DNA of 64,000 nt, from assembly GCA_038329865.1 (NCBI GenBank), contig JBBQNK010000019.1:1-64000 (forward strand), written 5' to 3'. How positions within the stretch are numbered: the first letter of the stretch is position 1; every line of letters begins with the position of its first letter. Positions 26,173-35,556 of the stretch are shown here, piece by piece. The notes below the pieces were generated by a model. The model was given only the letters and a program-made list of their open reading frames with translations, searched no databases and was not told the origin of the DNA. The position numbers and the translations under genes are program-made. Source of the DNA: JANMES01 sp038329865. Lineage in GTDB: Bacteria; Planctomycetota; Phycisphaerae; Tepidisphaerales; Tepidisphaeraceae.

Positions 26173-27390
26173 ATGATCCGATTCCTTTTCTTCCGACTCC
26201 TCCAGTTCCCGCTGATCCTGGCGATCATCTATCTCGCGACGTTTCTGCTGGCCTGGGTCGCGCCCGGCAGCCCCTTCGAGCGCGAGAAAAAACTCCCGCC
26301 GGCGACCGAAGCGTATCTCAAGCAGAAATTCCACGCCGAGAGCGCCACTTCATTTCTCACCTACTACCCGATGCAGGTTCTCACCACCGGCGACTTCGGG
26401 CCGAGCCTGAATTACTCGCAGTTCACGGTGAATGACATCCTGCGTAAATCGCTGCCGGTGTCGGTGACGCTCGGACTGGTCGCGGTGGCGATCGCGCTGG
26501 TGGGCGGGGTGCTGATCGGCACGCTGGCGGCGGTGAAGCGCGACGGGCCGCTGGATTGGGTGAGTTTGGGCGTGGCGCTGATGGGCGTGAGTGTGCCGAG
26601 CTTCGTGGCGGCGGCAATATTGCTCACGTGCTTCGCGTTCAACTTCAAAATCTTCCCGCTGGGCGGCTGGCCGACTGGGATGGAGACGGCACTCGTCGCC
26701 GCCGACACGCCGGGCCGCGCGGCCGCGTATGCTTCGGCCAATCCGCAGTTGAAGGACGCGCTCGATCATCCGGAAAAGTATTTCGAGTTCTCGCCGACGC
26801 GCGACAGCACCGGCCAGGTGAGCGGCATTGATCTTTCCGAGCGCAAAGGCGTGAACATCGATGCTTTGTCGACCGCCACGGGTTTCGATTGGAATCAGTT
26901 CTTCGATCACACCACCGATTATTTCCGCCTCCGCACCGCGTGGCTTTATTCCCTCTGGAAATTCGCGCAATACCTCTTTTTGCCGGCCCTGGCGCTCTCG
27001 CTGCTGCCGATGGCGTACATCACGCGGCTCACGCGCGTTTCCATGATCGACGTGCTGGCCAGCGACTACGTCCGCACCGCCCGCGCCAAAGGCCTGTCGC
27101 GCAAGCGCGTCGTTTTCCGACACTGTCTGCGAAATGCGTTCCTCCCCGTCCTCAGCTTCCTCGGCCCCGCGGCGGCGACCACGCTCACCGGCTCGTTCGT
27201 CGTGGAAAAAGTCTTCAACATCCCCGGCATGGGCGATTACTTCGTTCGCAGTGTTCTCAACCGAGATCAGACACTCATCCTCGGAACGGTGATGATTTAT
27301 TCCGTCTTTTTGCTCTCGCTGAACCTGCTGGTGGACGTGCTATACAGCGTGGTCGATCCGCGGATCCAGCGGACGCAGGGGAAAGCATGA
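26173..27390 (+). CDS. Peptide ABC transporter permease, OppB/DppB type (set 1)
   Basis: A 405-residue inner membrane permease. The N-terminal helix (FLFFRLLQFPLILAIIYLATFLLAW) is followed by a block of helices. The cytoplasmic EAA-loop that docks the ATPase is visible as DYVRTARAKGLSRKRVVFRHCLRNAF. Compared with usual OppB (~310 aa), it has a long hydrophilic insertion (about residues 170-265). ATG 26173 is chosen, since the extension upstream is repeat sequence. Confidence 0.93.
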   Translation: MIRFLFFRLLQFPLILAIIYLATFLLAWVAPGSPFEREKKLPPATEAYLKQKFHAESATSFLTYYPMQVLTTGDFGPSLNYSQFTVNDILRKSLPVSVTLGLVAVAIALVGGVLIGTLAAVKRDGPLDWVSLGVALMGVSVPSFVAAAILLTCFAFNFKIFPLGGWPTGMETALVAADTPGRAAAYASANPQLKDALDHPEKYFEFSPTRDSTGQVSGIDLSERKGVNIDALSTATGFDWNQFFDHTTDYFRLRTAWLYSLWKFAQYLFLPALALSLLPMAYITRLTRVSMIDVLASDYVRTARAKGLSRKRVVFRHCLRNAFLPVLSFLGPAAATTLTGSFVVEKVFNIPGMGDYFVRSVLNRDQTLILGTVMIYSVFLLSLNLLVDVLYSVVDPRIQRTQGKA

Positions 27391-27428
27391 GCGAGACGTT
27401 GCCGCCGTTCCAAGAACTGTCCCTCTGT

Positions 27429-27543
27429 CCCTCGCCCGGCACGCCGGGAGAGGGTAGGGTGAGGGTTCTGCCGCGATGCGAAAGTCGTCCGGTATCTCGA
27501 CAGAACCCTCATCCCCCCCTTCTCCCGGCGTACCGGGAGAAGG
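27429..27543. repeat. CCCGG-type inverted pair with conserved loop, copy 2
   Basis: The left arm (27429-27470) has CGCCCGGCACGCCGGGAGAG then GGGTGAGGGTTCTG. The right arm (27501-27543) is the complement. The loop resembles the reverse complement of the loop at 20318-20345, so the unit is inserted in the opposite orientation. The right arm runs into AAGGAG, which serves as Shine-Dalgarno for the following permease. Confidence 0.87.
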
Positions 27544-27554
27544 AGTAAGACTTC

Positions 27555-28520
27555 ATGAGTGAAGCCGTCTTCACAACCTCCATTGCCGAAGCCACGCCCG
27601 ATGTGATCGAGCATCCGATCCGCGCCGCGCTGCTCAAGCCGCGCGTCATGATCGGCGGCGGGATGCTGCTGCTTATCTTCGGCCTGTGCGTGTTCACGCT
27701 GCCGTGGACACTGCATAGCGGCAGCGCGATTTTCTACGACGCGCAGAACGACAAGGAATCGCTCGCGCCGCCGGATCTGGCTTCGCCGATCCGCTGGTTT
27801 GGCACCGACCAGCTCGGCCGGCCGCTCATCGGGCGGTGCCTTGTCGGCGGGGCGATCAGCCTCGCCATCGGCGCGGCGGCGGCGGCGATATCGATCGTGC
27901 TTGGCGTTTCCGTCGGTCTGCTGGCGGGTTATCGCGGCGGGTGGGTGGACTCGCTGCTCATGCGGGCGGTCGATATTTTTTATGGCCTGCCGTACGTGCT
28001 GCTGATCATCCTCTTCAAAATCGCGCTGGAGAAGCCGCTGCAACATCTCCTGCACGACAACAACATCATCGCCAACCTGATCGTACTGTTTCTCGCGATC
28101 GGCCTGGTTAGCTGGCTGACGATGGCGCGCGTCGTCCGCGGCCAGGTGCTGAGCCTGCGCAGCCAGCCGTTCATCGAAGCCGCCCGCGCGCTGGGATTGC
28201 CCGAGCGGCGAATCTTCTTCAAACACCTGCTGCCGAACCTCGTCGGGCCGATCACCGTGTACGCGACGCTCACGATCCCGCAGGCGATTTTGCAGGAAAG
28301 CTTCCTCAGCTTCCTGGGCATCGGCGTGAACGCGCCCATGGCCACTTGGGGCAGCCTGGCTGCCGACGGGCTGGCACCGGCGCTTAACCCGATCGTCTCG
28401 CGATGGTGGCTGCTGCTGTTCCCTTGTGTACTATTGGCCGTCACGCTGCTGAGTCTGAATTTTCTCGGCGACGGCCTGCGCGACCTCTTCGATCCGAAGC
28501 GCGATGCCGCTAAGATATGA
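27555..28520 (+). CDS. Peptide ABC transporter permease, OppC/DppC type (set 1)
   Basis: A 321-residue permease partner of the preceding OppB-type protein. The N-terminal cytoplasmic segment and first helix (MIGGGMLLLIFGLCVFTLPW) are followed by 'FGTDQLGRPLIGRCLVGG', the typical OppC start. The EAA-loop reads EAARALGLPERRIFFKHLLPNL. The start ATG has an ideal AAGGAG eight bases upstream, provided by the end of the inverted repeat. No ATPase genes follow directly; a second transporter set does. Confidence 0.93.
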   Translation: MSEAVFTTSIAEATPDVIEHPIRAALLKPRVMIGGGMLLLIFGLCVFTLPWTLHSGSAIFYDAQNDKESLAPPDLASPIRWFGTDQLGRPLIGRCLVGGAISLAIGAAAAAISIVLGVSVGLLAGYRGGWVDSLLMRAVDIFYGLPYVLLIILFKIALEKPLQHLLHDNNIIANLIVLFLAIGLVSWLTMARVVRGQVLSLRSQPFIEAARALGLPERRIFFKHLLPNLVGPITVYATLTIPQAILQESFLSFLGIGVNAPMATWGSLAADGLAPALNPIVSRWWLLLFPCVLLAVTLLSLNFLGDGLRDLFDPKRDAAKI

Positions 28521-28569
28521 ATCGTCCCGTTTCCGACCATTCGGAATGACGGCCCTATAAAGGACTGAC

Positions 28570-30486
28570 ATGGAAAATCGCTTCGGCCTGAAAGACGCGC
28601 TGCTCACGTTTTTTCTCCTGGTGGTCATCATCCTGATCGTGCTGGCGATGGTTCAATTCGATCGGCAGTGGGAGCAGATCCAGAAAGTTCGAGGCCAACT
28701 CGACGAGCAATCTAAAGAGCTCCGTACAATCAACGCGTCGCTCGCCAACGGCATCGCTGTTAATCCGGGCGCCGTTGCCACCACGCAGGCAACGCCGACC
28801 ACCGGAGCCGGCGCGGACCCGTTCGCGACACTTCGCGCCGTCACCACCACGCCGGACTTTGCCCGCGGGGACTGGCTGATCGACATGTTTCCCGGCCAAG
28901 TCGCCAAGCTCACGCCGATGCTTTCGACCGACGTATACGCTTCCAACGTTCAGGAGCAGATTCTCGATTCGCTGGCGCAGCGCGACCCTGACACGCTGGC
29001 ATGGACGGGATTGATCGCGAAGAATTGGAAGATCATCGACAACAGCGCCGCCTACGACGCGTACGTGGCAAAGCAAAAAGAGGCCGGCAAGACGGCTGAG
29101 GAAATCGCCAAGGACCCCGCCTTGCCCGAGGCGGTGCGGATCCACTTCACGCTGCGCGACAACGTACGTTTCAGCGACGGCGAGCCGCTGACGGCCGACG
29201 ACGTGGTATTCAGTTACGACTTCACGATGAACCCGGCAATCGCCGCGCCGCGAGACCGGGCGTACCTCGAGCGGATTAAGCGAGTGGAAAAGAAGGGCCC
29301 GTACGACGTTGAATTTGTCTACGCTGAGCCTTATTTTGAGGCGTTCAATCTGGCCGCGGGAATGGCGATCCTGCCGAAGCATTTTTACGAAAAGTTTAAG
29401 CCGGAAGATTTCAATCAGTCAGTCGGATTGCTGCTGGGTTCGGGCCCTTATCGGCTTGAAGATCCGGAAAGTTGGAAACCGGGCACGCCGATTCAGCTGG
29501 TTCGCAACGAACGATACTGGGGCCTCGCTCCTGCATTTGAGCGGCTGGTGTACCAGGAAATTTCCAGCGACAAGGCTCGCCTTGCAACATTCCGAAACGG
29601 CAAGGCCGATCTCTTCAGCGCCTCGCCGGAGCAGTACCGTGAGCTGATCAAGGACGACGCGCTGATGTCGCACGTGCAGAACTTTGAATACCAGAACCTG
29701 ATCGGCGGCTATCGGTACGTGGCGTGGAACGAGAAAAATCCCCTCTTCGCAGACAAACGCGTTCGCCAGGCGCTGACGATGCTGCTCGATCGAGAGCGGA
29801 TGATCCAGCAAATCGCCTACGGCTACGGGGTGCTGGCGACGGGGCCGTTCAATCCGCAGAGCAAGCAATCGAACCCGGACGTCAAAGGCTGGCCGTTTGA
29901 TGTGGAGAAGGCCAAAGCACTGTTGGCCGACGCGGGATTCAAACTCGGCGCGGATAACGTGCTCCGCATGCCCGACGGAAAGCCGTTTGAATTCAAGCTT
30001 ACCTACCCGGCCGGTGGATCGAATTACGATCAGATGGCGCTTTTCATGAAAGACGCGTATTCCCGCGCGGGGATTGTGTTGAAGCCCGATCCGCTGGAGT
30101 GGGGGGCCTTCACGCAGCGGCTTGAAGAGAAGAATTTCGAGGCGATCAGCCTCGGCTGGAGCGCCGGCGTGGAAGGCGACATCTACCAGATGTTCCACTC
30201 CAGCCAGATGGGCCCGGGCGGGGATGATTTCATGTCCTATAAGAGCGAGAAACTCGACGGCCTGATCGACGCCGCCCGCCGCACCATGGATGAACCGGCC
30301 CGCATGAAACTCTGGCAGCAGGCGCACGCGGTGCTGCATGAAGATCAGCCGTACACGTTCCTGTGGTATGGAAAGAGCCTGATCTTCGTCGATAAGCGCG
30401 TCGAAAATATCCACCGCGTGACGCTGGGCCTGAATCCGCGGACAGAGTGGTATGTGCCGACCAAGGCGCAGAAGTGGACGAAGTAG
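28570..30486 (+). CDS. Membrane-anchored peptide-binding protein (set 2)
   Basis: A 638-residue family 5 solute-binding protein. Unusually, it begins with an uncleaved-looking transmembrane helix (LLTFFLLVVIILIVLAMV) followed by a short coiled-coil-like stretch (DRQWEQIQKVRGQLDEQSKEL). A Thr/Ala linker then leads to the binding domain (DVYASNVQEQILDSLAQRDPDTL and 'HFTLRDNVRFSDGEPLTADDVVFSYDF'). The protein is probably tethered to the inner membrane rather than released. It starts a second block with its own permeases and the only ATPase pair. Confidence 0.9.
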   Translation: MENRFGLKDALLTFFLLVVIILIVLAMVQFDRQWEQIQKVRGQLDEQSKELRTINASLANGIAVNPGAVATTQATPTTGAGADPFATLRAVTTTPDFARGDWLIDMFPGQVAKLTPMLSTDVYASNVQEQILDSLAQRDPDTLAWTGLIAKNWKIIDNSAAYDAYVAKQKEAGKTAEEIAKDPALPEAVRIHFTLRDNVRFSDGEPLTADDVVFSYDFTMNPAIAAPRDRAYLERIKRVEKKGPYDVEFVYAEPYFEAFNLAAGMAILPKHFYEKFKPEDFNQSVGLLLGSGPYRLEDPESWKPGTPIQLVRNERYWGLAPAFERLVYQEISSDKARLATFRNGKADLFSASPEQYRELIKDDALMSHVQNFEYQNLIGGYRYVAWNEKNPLFADKRVRQALTMLLDRERMIQQIAYGYGVLATGPFNPQSKQSNPDVKGWPFDVEKAKALLADAGFKLGADNVLRMPDGKPFEFKLTYPAGGSNYDQMALFMKDAYSRAGIVLKPDPLEWGAFTQRLEEKNFEAISLGWSAGVEGDIYQMFHSSQMGPGGDDFMSYKSEKLDGLIDAARRTMDEPARMKLWQQAHAVLHEDQPYTFLWYGKSLIFVDKRVENIHRVTLGLNPRTEWYVPTKAQKWTK

Positions 30487-30512
30487 CTCCGTCCGTCGTC
30501 CGCGGGTGATTT

Positions 30513-31592
30513 ATGCTGAATTACATCATCAGACGCCTGCTCCTCATGATCCCCACGATCATCGGCATTACGCTGCTGGTGTTTTTGGTGATGGCGATGT
30601 CGCCGGGCGGATTGACTGCCGGCATCCGCGGGCAAGAGGGCAACATGCGGCCCGATCAGCGGAAAAAAATCGAGGAGTATTACAAGAAACGGTACGGTCT
30701 CGATCAGCCGCTCTATAGGCAATACCTGCGATGGCTCAACCACGTGCTTCCGTTCGGCGCGAAAGAAGCCGGCGAGGGTTTTCCGAGGAAGTGGCCGGTC
30801 GGACTTAAATCGCCGGACCTCGGCGAAAGCCTGATGCGCCACCGCCCGGTGATTGATGTCGTCGCTGAAGCGCTCCCGGTCACGATTTTGCTCAACCTCA
30901 TCACCGTGCCGGTGATCTACGCGATTTCCATCACGGCAGGCATTTACGCGGCGCGGCGGCGCGGAAATTCATTCGACGTGGCGTGGGGCACCACCTCGCT
31001 GGCGCTCTGGTCGATCCCCACCATGTGGGCGGGTGTGATGTTCCTCGGCCTGTTTGCCAATCGCGATGTGATCAACATCTTCCCCGCCTCCGGCCTGCAC
31101 GACACGCTGGCCGAGCAGATGCGGTTCCTCCCCAGTTGGCCCGGCGGGGTTTTTGCGCGCGGCTGGCTGCTCGATTTCGCCTGGCATCTCACGCTGCCGA
31201 TCATCTGCCTCACCTACGGCGGGTTCGCGTTCATGTCGAAGCTGATGCGCGCCAGCGTGCTGGAAAATCTCTCTGCCGATTTCGCCCGCACCGCCCGAGC
31301 CAAAGGGCTGACCGACCGCGCGGTGCTCTTTCGTCACGTCCTTTCCAACAGCGTGCTGCCGCTGATCACCGTCGCGGCGGGGATTCTGCCCGGGCTGCTC
31401 GGCGGGTCGCTGATCGTCGAATCCATCTTCAGCATCAACGGCATGGGCCGGCTCATGATCGATGCGATCTTTCAGAAAGACCGCGAGCTGGTCATGTCTG
31501 AAGCATTCGTCATCGGCATCGTGAGCCTGGTGAGCCTGCTGGTGGCCGATCTCTGTTACGCGGCGGCGGACCCGCGGGTGACGTATGAGTAA
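30513..31592 (+). CDS. Peptide ABC transporter permease, DppB type (set 2)
   Basis: A 359-residue permease beginning MLNYIIRRLLLMIPTIIGITLLVFLVM, the classic DppB N-terminal helix. The EAA-loop reads DFARTARAKGLTDRAVLFRHVLSNSV. It ends inside the next gene (8-bp overlap with the DppC-type start at 31585), so translation of the two is coupled. It is slightly longer than average because of a periplasmic loop around residues 50-95 (RQYLRWLNHVLPFGAKEAG). Confidence 0.93.
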   Translation: MLNYIIRRLLLMIPTIIGITLLVFLVMAMSPGGLTAGIRGQEGNMRPDQRKKIEEYYKKRYGLDQPLYRQYLRWLNHVLPFGAKEAGEGFPRKWPVGLKSPDLGESLMRHRPVIDVVAEALPVTILLNLITVPVIYAISITAGIYAARRRGNSFDVAWGTTSLALWSIPTMWAGVMFLGLFANRDVINIFPASGLHDTLAEQMRFLPSWPGGVFARGWLLDFAWHLTLPIICLTYGGFAFMSKLMRASVLENLSADFARTARAKGLTDRAVLFRHVLSNSVLPLITVAAGILPGLLGGSLIVESIFSINGMGRLMIDAIFQKDRELVMSEAFVIGIVSLVSLLVADLCYAAADPRVTYE

Positions 31593-32817
31593 CTTCGCCG
31601 CCACGCCTGCGGACGCCGGCACCGACGTGCAATTTCCGACTTCCAATGTCGATGTACCGCTCCCCTGGCTGGCGCAGGTGTGGAAGCAAAGCATCTCGCA
31701 GCGCGCCGCTCGATTCGGCCTGGCCTGGATTTCCGTCGTCGCGTTCTGCGCCATTTTCGCGCCGCTGCTGGCCAACAGTTTTCCGATCGCGATCAAAATG
31801 AACGGCCGCTGGTCGAGCCCGTTCCTGCACCAGCTCACCGCGACCGATGTCACGCTGCCGATTCTTACCCTGCTTTGCGGCATTCTTTGCTTCGTGAGGC
31901 GAATAGGCTTCCTGAGCAAGATTTACACCATGCTCATTGCGACCGTCATCGTGGGTTCTCTGGCGTTCATCTTCATTCGCCCGCCAAACACGCCGCGTGA
32001 AACGTACCGTTTGCTCGAGCGTGCCGGCCGACTTCAATCAGTCGTCCGCACGCCGATTCCCTATACATTCGACGACCGCCTGTACGACCAATTCTCAGCC
32101 GACCATCCGCACCCGTGGGCCCCGAGCCATGACCACTGGATGGGCACCGAAAAATTCGGCGCCGACATCACAAGCCAGATGATCTACGCCTGCCGAATCG
32201 CCATGGCGATCGGGTTCATCTCCACCGGCATTTCGGTATTGATCGGAATCGTGTTCGGCGGGTTGATGGGCTATTTTGTCGGGATTGTCGATCTGCTGGG
32301 CATGCGGGTGATCGAAATCGTCGGCGCGATTCCGACGATTTACCTGCTGTTGATCTTCGTCGCAGCGTTTCCCGATTACCGCAGCATTTACCTGATCATG
32401 GCGATCATCGGCCTGACGAGTTGGACCGGCGACGCGCGGTTCGTCCGTGCGGAATTTCTAAAACTCCGCAACCAGGAATTCGTACACGCCGCCATTGCGG
32501 CCGGGTTGCCGTTGCGGTCGGTTTTGTTCAAGCATCTGCTGCCCAATGCCCTGGCGCCGCTGCTGGTGAGCGCGAGCTTCGGCATCGCCGGCGCGATTCT
32601 CTCGGAAAGCACGCTTAGCTTTCTTGGTCTAGGAATTCCCGTCGGCGACGCGAGCTGGGGAGCGCTGCTTAACGAAGCCGTCAGCGCCGGCGGCGGTTTT
32701 ATCTGGTGGCTGGCGACTTATCCGGGGTTGGCCATCTTCCTGACGGTGCTGTCGTATAACTTTATCGGCGAAGCGGTGCGCGACGCGCTGGATCCGAAAC
32801 TGCGAGAAAGAAGCTAA
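31585..32817 (+). CDS. Peptide ABC transporter permease, DppC type with extended N-terminus (set 2)
   Basis: A 410-residue permease, about 110 residues longer than usual DppC. The extra N-terminal part holds two additional predicted helices (LPILTLLCGILCFV and IYTMLIATVIVGSLAFIFI) before the standard 'HWMGTEKFGADITSQMIYACRIAMAIGF'. The EAA-loop reads VHAAIAAGLPLRSVLFKHLLPNAL. It overlaps the upstream permease by 8 bp and lies 9 bp before the first ATPase gene, so all are in one operon. Confidence 0.92.
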   Translation: MSNFAATPADAGTDVQFPTSNVDVPLPWLAQVWKQSISQRAARFGLAWISVVAFCAIFAPLLANSFPIAIKMNGRWSSPFLHQLTATDVTLPILTLLCGILCFVRRIGFLSKIYTMLIATVIVGSLAFIFIRPPNTPRETYRLLERAGRLQSVVRTPIPYTFDDRLYDQFSADHPHPWAPSHDHWMGTEKFGADITSQMIYACRIAMAIGFISTGISVLIGIVFGGLMGYFVGIVDLLGMRVIEIVGAIPTIYLLLIFVAAFPDYRSIYLIMAIIGLTSWTGDARFVRAEFLKLRNQEFVHAAIAAGLPLRSVLFKHLLPNALAPLLVSASFGIAGAILSESTLSFLGLGIPVGDASWGALLNEAVSAGGGFIWWLATYPGLAIFLTVLSYNFIGEAVRDALDPKLRERS

Positions 32818-32826
32818 TCACCCATC

Positions 32827-33885
32827 ATGCCTGATCCGCTCCTGCAAATCTCCGACCTGAACGTGGCGTTCGAAACCGCGCGCGGACTGATTCGGCCCGT
32901 GCGCGACGTCTCGCTCTCCATCTACCCCGGCCAAACCGTCGCAGTCGTCGGCGAGAGCGGCTGCGGCAAATCCGTGACCGCGATGTCGATCCTCCGCCTG
33001 CTCCCTTCGCCGCCTTCCAAGGTGCTGAGCGGCAGCATCATGTTCGCCGGGCGCGATCTGGTAACCGTGCCGGAAAATCAGATGCAGAAGATTCGCGGCA
33101 AAGAAATCGCGATGATTTTCCAGGAGCCGATGACGTCGCTCAACCCGGTCTACAGCATCGGCGACCAGATCGCCGAGGCCGTCGTGCTGCACCAGCACGT
33201 CGGCTCGCGCGAAGGGCTGCGCATTGCTGAACAATCGTTGCGAGATGTCGGTATCGCCGACGCGCACCGCCGACTCCGCGAATACCCGCACGAAATGTCC
33301 GGCGGCATGCGGCAGCGCATCATGATCGCGATGGCGCTCTCCTGTAAGCCCAAGCTGCTGATTGCCGACGAGCCGACGACCGCACTCGACGTGACCATCC
33401 AGGCGCAAATCCTCGAACTGCTCCGCAAGGTGCAACAGCAGACGGGCATGTCGATCATGCTCATCACGCACGATTTAGGCGTGGTGGCCGAGAACGCCGA
33501 TGTCGTCGCCGTCATGTATGCGTCGCGAATCGTCGAGACGGCGACCGTGGAAGAGCTCTTCGATCGCCCGCAGCATCCGTACACGCAGGGCCTGTTCCGC
33601 TCGATCCCTAAGTTCGGCGTCACGTCCAAGCGGCTCGAGACGATCCCCGGCACGGTGCCCAATCCGACAAAATTCCCGCCCGGCTGCAAGTTTCACACCC
33701 GGTGCGATCGTCTGAACGGCGATCCGCTCTGTTCAACGGTGGAGCCGCTGCTGCGCGAGGTATCGCCCGGGCATTGGGCGTCGTGCCATCACGCGGAGCA
33801 TTTCGCCGAATCGCCGGTGACGGTGCCTCAGTTGCAGCACAAGCGTGAAGACTATATCCCGCTCGCAACGGAGGTGCAGGCGTGA
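32827..33885 (+). CDS. Peptide ABC transporter ATPase, DppD/OppD type
   Basis: A 352-residue ABC ATPase. Visible motifs are Walker A GESGCGKS, signature SGGMRQRIMIA, Walker B LLIADEPTTALD and the H-loop 'LITHDLGVV'. The C-terminal oligopeptide-type tail carries Cys residues (GCKFHTRC), the iron-sulfur-type site reported in some DppD/OppD ATPases. Its stop overlaps the start of the next ATPase by GTGA. Confidence 0.95.
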   Translation: MPDPLLQISDLNVAFETARGLIRPVRDVSLSIYPGQTVAVVGESGCGKSVTAMSILRLLPSPPSKVLSGSIMFAGRDLVTVPENQMQKIRGKEIAMIFQEPMTSLNPVYSIGDQIAEAVVLHQHVGSREGLRIAEQSLRDVGIADAHRRLREYPHEMSGGMRQRIMIAMALSCKPKLLIADEPTTALDVTIQAQILELLRKVQQQTGMSIMLITHDLGVVAENADVVAVMYASRIVETATVEELFDRPQHPYTQGLFRSIPKFGVTSKRLETIPGTVPNPTKFPPGCKFHTRCDRLNGDPLCSTVEPLLREVSPGHWASCHHAEHFAESPVTVPQLQHKREDYIPLATEVQA

Positions 33886-34988
33886 GTGACGTTGCAAACA
33901 TGCCTTCGACCACTGCTTCATCGACCGCGGCCACGCATAACGCGGATTCTCCGCTGCTGCAGGTGCGCGACTTGAAAACGTACTTCCCCATCCGCCGCGG
34001 GTTGCTCTCACGAACGGTCGCGCACGTGAAAGCGGTGGACGGCGTGTCGTTCGATCTGTCCGCGAGCAAAACGCTCGGCTTGGTCGGCGAATCCGGTTGC
34101 GGCAAAACCACGGTAGGGCGGACGATCCTCCGCCTCATCCCCGCCACCAGCGGCGAGGTGATTTATCGCGGCAAAGATTTCTTCAGCTATCGCGGCGAAG
34201 GGCTGCGCAAGCTCCGCCGACACATGCAGATCATCTTCCAGGACCCCGTCAGCAGCCTGAACCCGCGCATGACCATCGGCAACATCATCGGCGAGCCGAT
34301 CGAAGTGCACGGCATCGCGACGGGGAGCGAGAAGAACGACCGCGTCGCATCACTCCTGCAGCGCGTAGGCCTCGATCCCGCGTACGCCGCGCGATACCCG
34401 CACGAATTCTCCGGCGGTCAGCGGCAGCGCATCGGCATCGCCCGGGCGATTTCGCTCAGCCCGGAATTCATCGTCTGCGACGAACCGGTGAGCGCGCTCG
34501 ACGTGTCGATTCAATCACAGATTCTCAATCTGCTGAACGACCTTCAGGACGAGTTGAAGATCGCGTACCTCTTCATCGCGCACAACCTGGCGGTGGTGGA
34601 ACATTTCAGCGACGACGTGGCGGTGATGTACCTGGGCCGAATCGTCGAAAAAGCCAGCGGCCCGGAGATCTACAAGAATCCGAAACATCCGTACACCGAA
34701 TCGCTGCTGAGCGCCGTCCCCGAACCCAACCCGCGCCCGAAGAAGCGGCGGATCGTGCTCGGCGGCGAAGTGCCATCACCCGCCAACCCGCCGACCGGCT
34801 GCGCGTTCCACCCACGCTGCCCGCTCGCGCGATTAGCCGCCAAGCAGGCGGCCGCGAGCGAGACCGTCGAAATCACCTCCGGCGGCGAAACGTTCCGCGT
34901 CCTCCGCAAATGCGTCGAAGAATCCCCCCCGCTCGAACTCAAGCAAGGCGAGCCCGGCCATCTGGCGGCGTGCTGGGTTACGAAGTAA
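33882..34988 (+). CDS. Peptide ABC transporter ATPase, DppF/OppF type
   Basis: A 368-residue partner ATPase. Walker A is GESGCGKT, the signature is SGGQRQRIGIA, Walker B is FIVCDEPVSALD, and the C-terminal Cys-rich site is GCAFHPRC. It begins with a GTG overlapping the DppD stop. The N-terminal ~25 residues are Ser/Thr/Ala-rich and may not all be part of the mature fold; an ATG at 33900 is an alternative start. This and DppD are the only ATPases of the locus, so they probably energise both permease pairs (inference). Confidence 0.95.
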   Translation: MSDVANMPSTTASSTAATHNADSPLLQVRDLKTYFPIRRGLLSRTVAHVKAVDGVSFDLSASKTLGLVGESGCGKTTVGRTILRLIPATSGEVIYRGKDFFSYRGEGLRKLRRHMQIIFQDPVSSLNPRMTIGNIIGEPIEVHGIATGSEKNDRVASLLQRVGLDPAYAARYPHEFSGGQRQRIGIARAISLSPEFIVCDEPVSALDVSIQSQILNLLNDLQDELKIAYLFIAHNLAVVEHFSDDVAVMYLGRIVEKASGPEIYKNPKHPYTESLLSAVPEPNPRPKKRRIVLGGEVPSPANPPTGCAFHPRCPLARLAAKQAAASETVEITSGGETFRVLRKCVEESPPLELKQGEPGHLAACWVTK

Positions 34989-35044
34989 TTCGGCCGAACT
35001 ACTTCGTCGTCGTACGCGGGGCTCGCGTGTGAACTCTCTAGCCA

Positions 35045-35344
35045 ATGAAGGAATTTGGCTGGAAACTTCTGGCGATCCTCTGTCTCGTGACGAGTGTCAC
35101 TTTGCTGGCATGGCGGTGGGCTCGTGGCCTACCTATCAGATGGGATCAGGATAAAAGCTTCGGCTGGGATCACTTCGAAACTCACACCTGGCTTGGGTTC
35201 ACCGCCTCCGAGATTCAAGGCTATGGCGGGCCGTTCGTTAGATTTCAAATATCGGATCCTGCTCTACTGGTGGTCTGTGCCATTCTGCTGTTACCGACGG
35301 CGTGGTGGCTGATACTGCGAGAGCGTGCCCAGTCGAGGGGATGA
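35045..35344 (+). CDS. Small two-helix membrane protein
   Basis: No family recognised. The 99 residues have a helix near the N-terminus (LLAILCLVTSVTLLAW) and one near the C-terminus (PALLVVCAILLLPTAWWLIL), with a Trp/Gly-rich loop between. No good Shine-Dalgarno precedes the ATG. It follows the transporter operon by 56 bp. Existence as a gene is likely but not certain. Confidence 0.45.
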   Translation: MKEFGWKLLAILCLVTSVTLLAWRWARGLPIRWDQDKSFGWDHFETHTWLGFTASEIQGYGGPFVRFQISDPALLVVCAILLLPTAWWLILRERAQSRG

Positions 35345-35556
35345 TCGCCGTTTGTGTCCTTCCCCACGCGCTCTGGTTTTCTGATTATTCTAAGATTTAT
35401 CTTGACTTGCGTACGGCCGATGTTAGGATCGTAACTGATGGCGTTCTTATCTGTCGTTGCGCTCTTTTAAAAGTGAATAAGGATTTGGAATGATGCGGGA
35501 AATGTGCCTTGACCCCTAGAGCGTTGAACTTTACCTGTATCGATTCCTGCGCTTTT

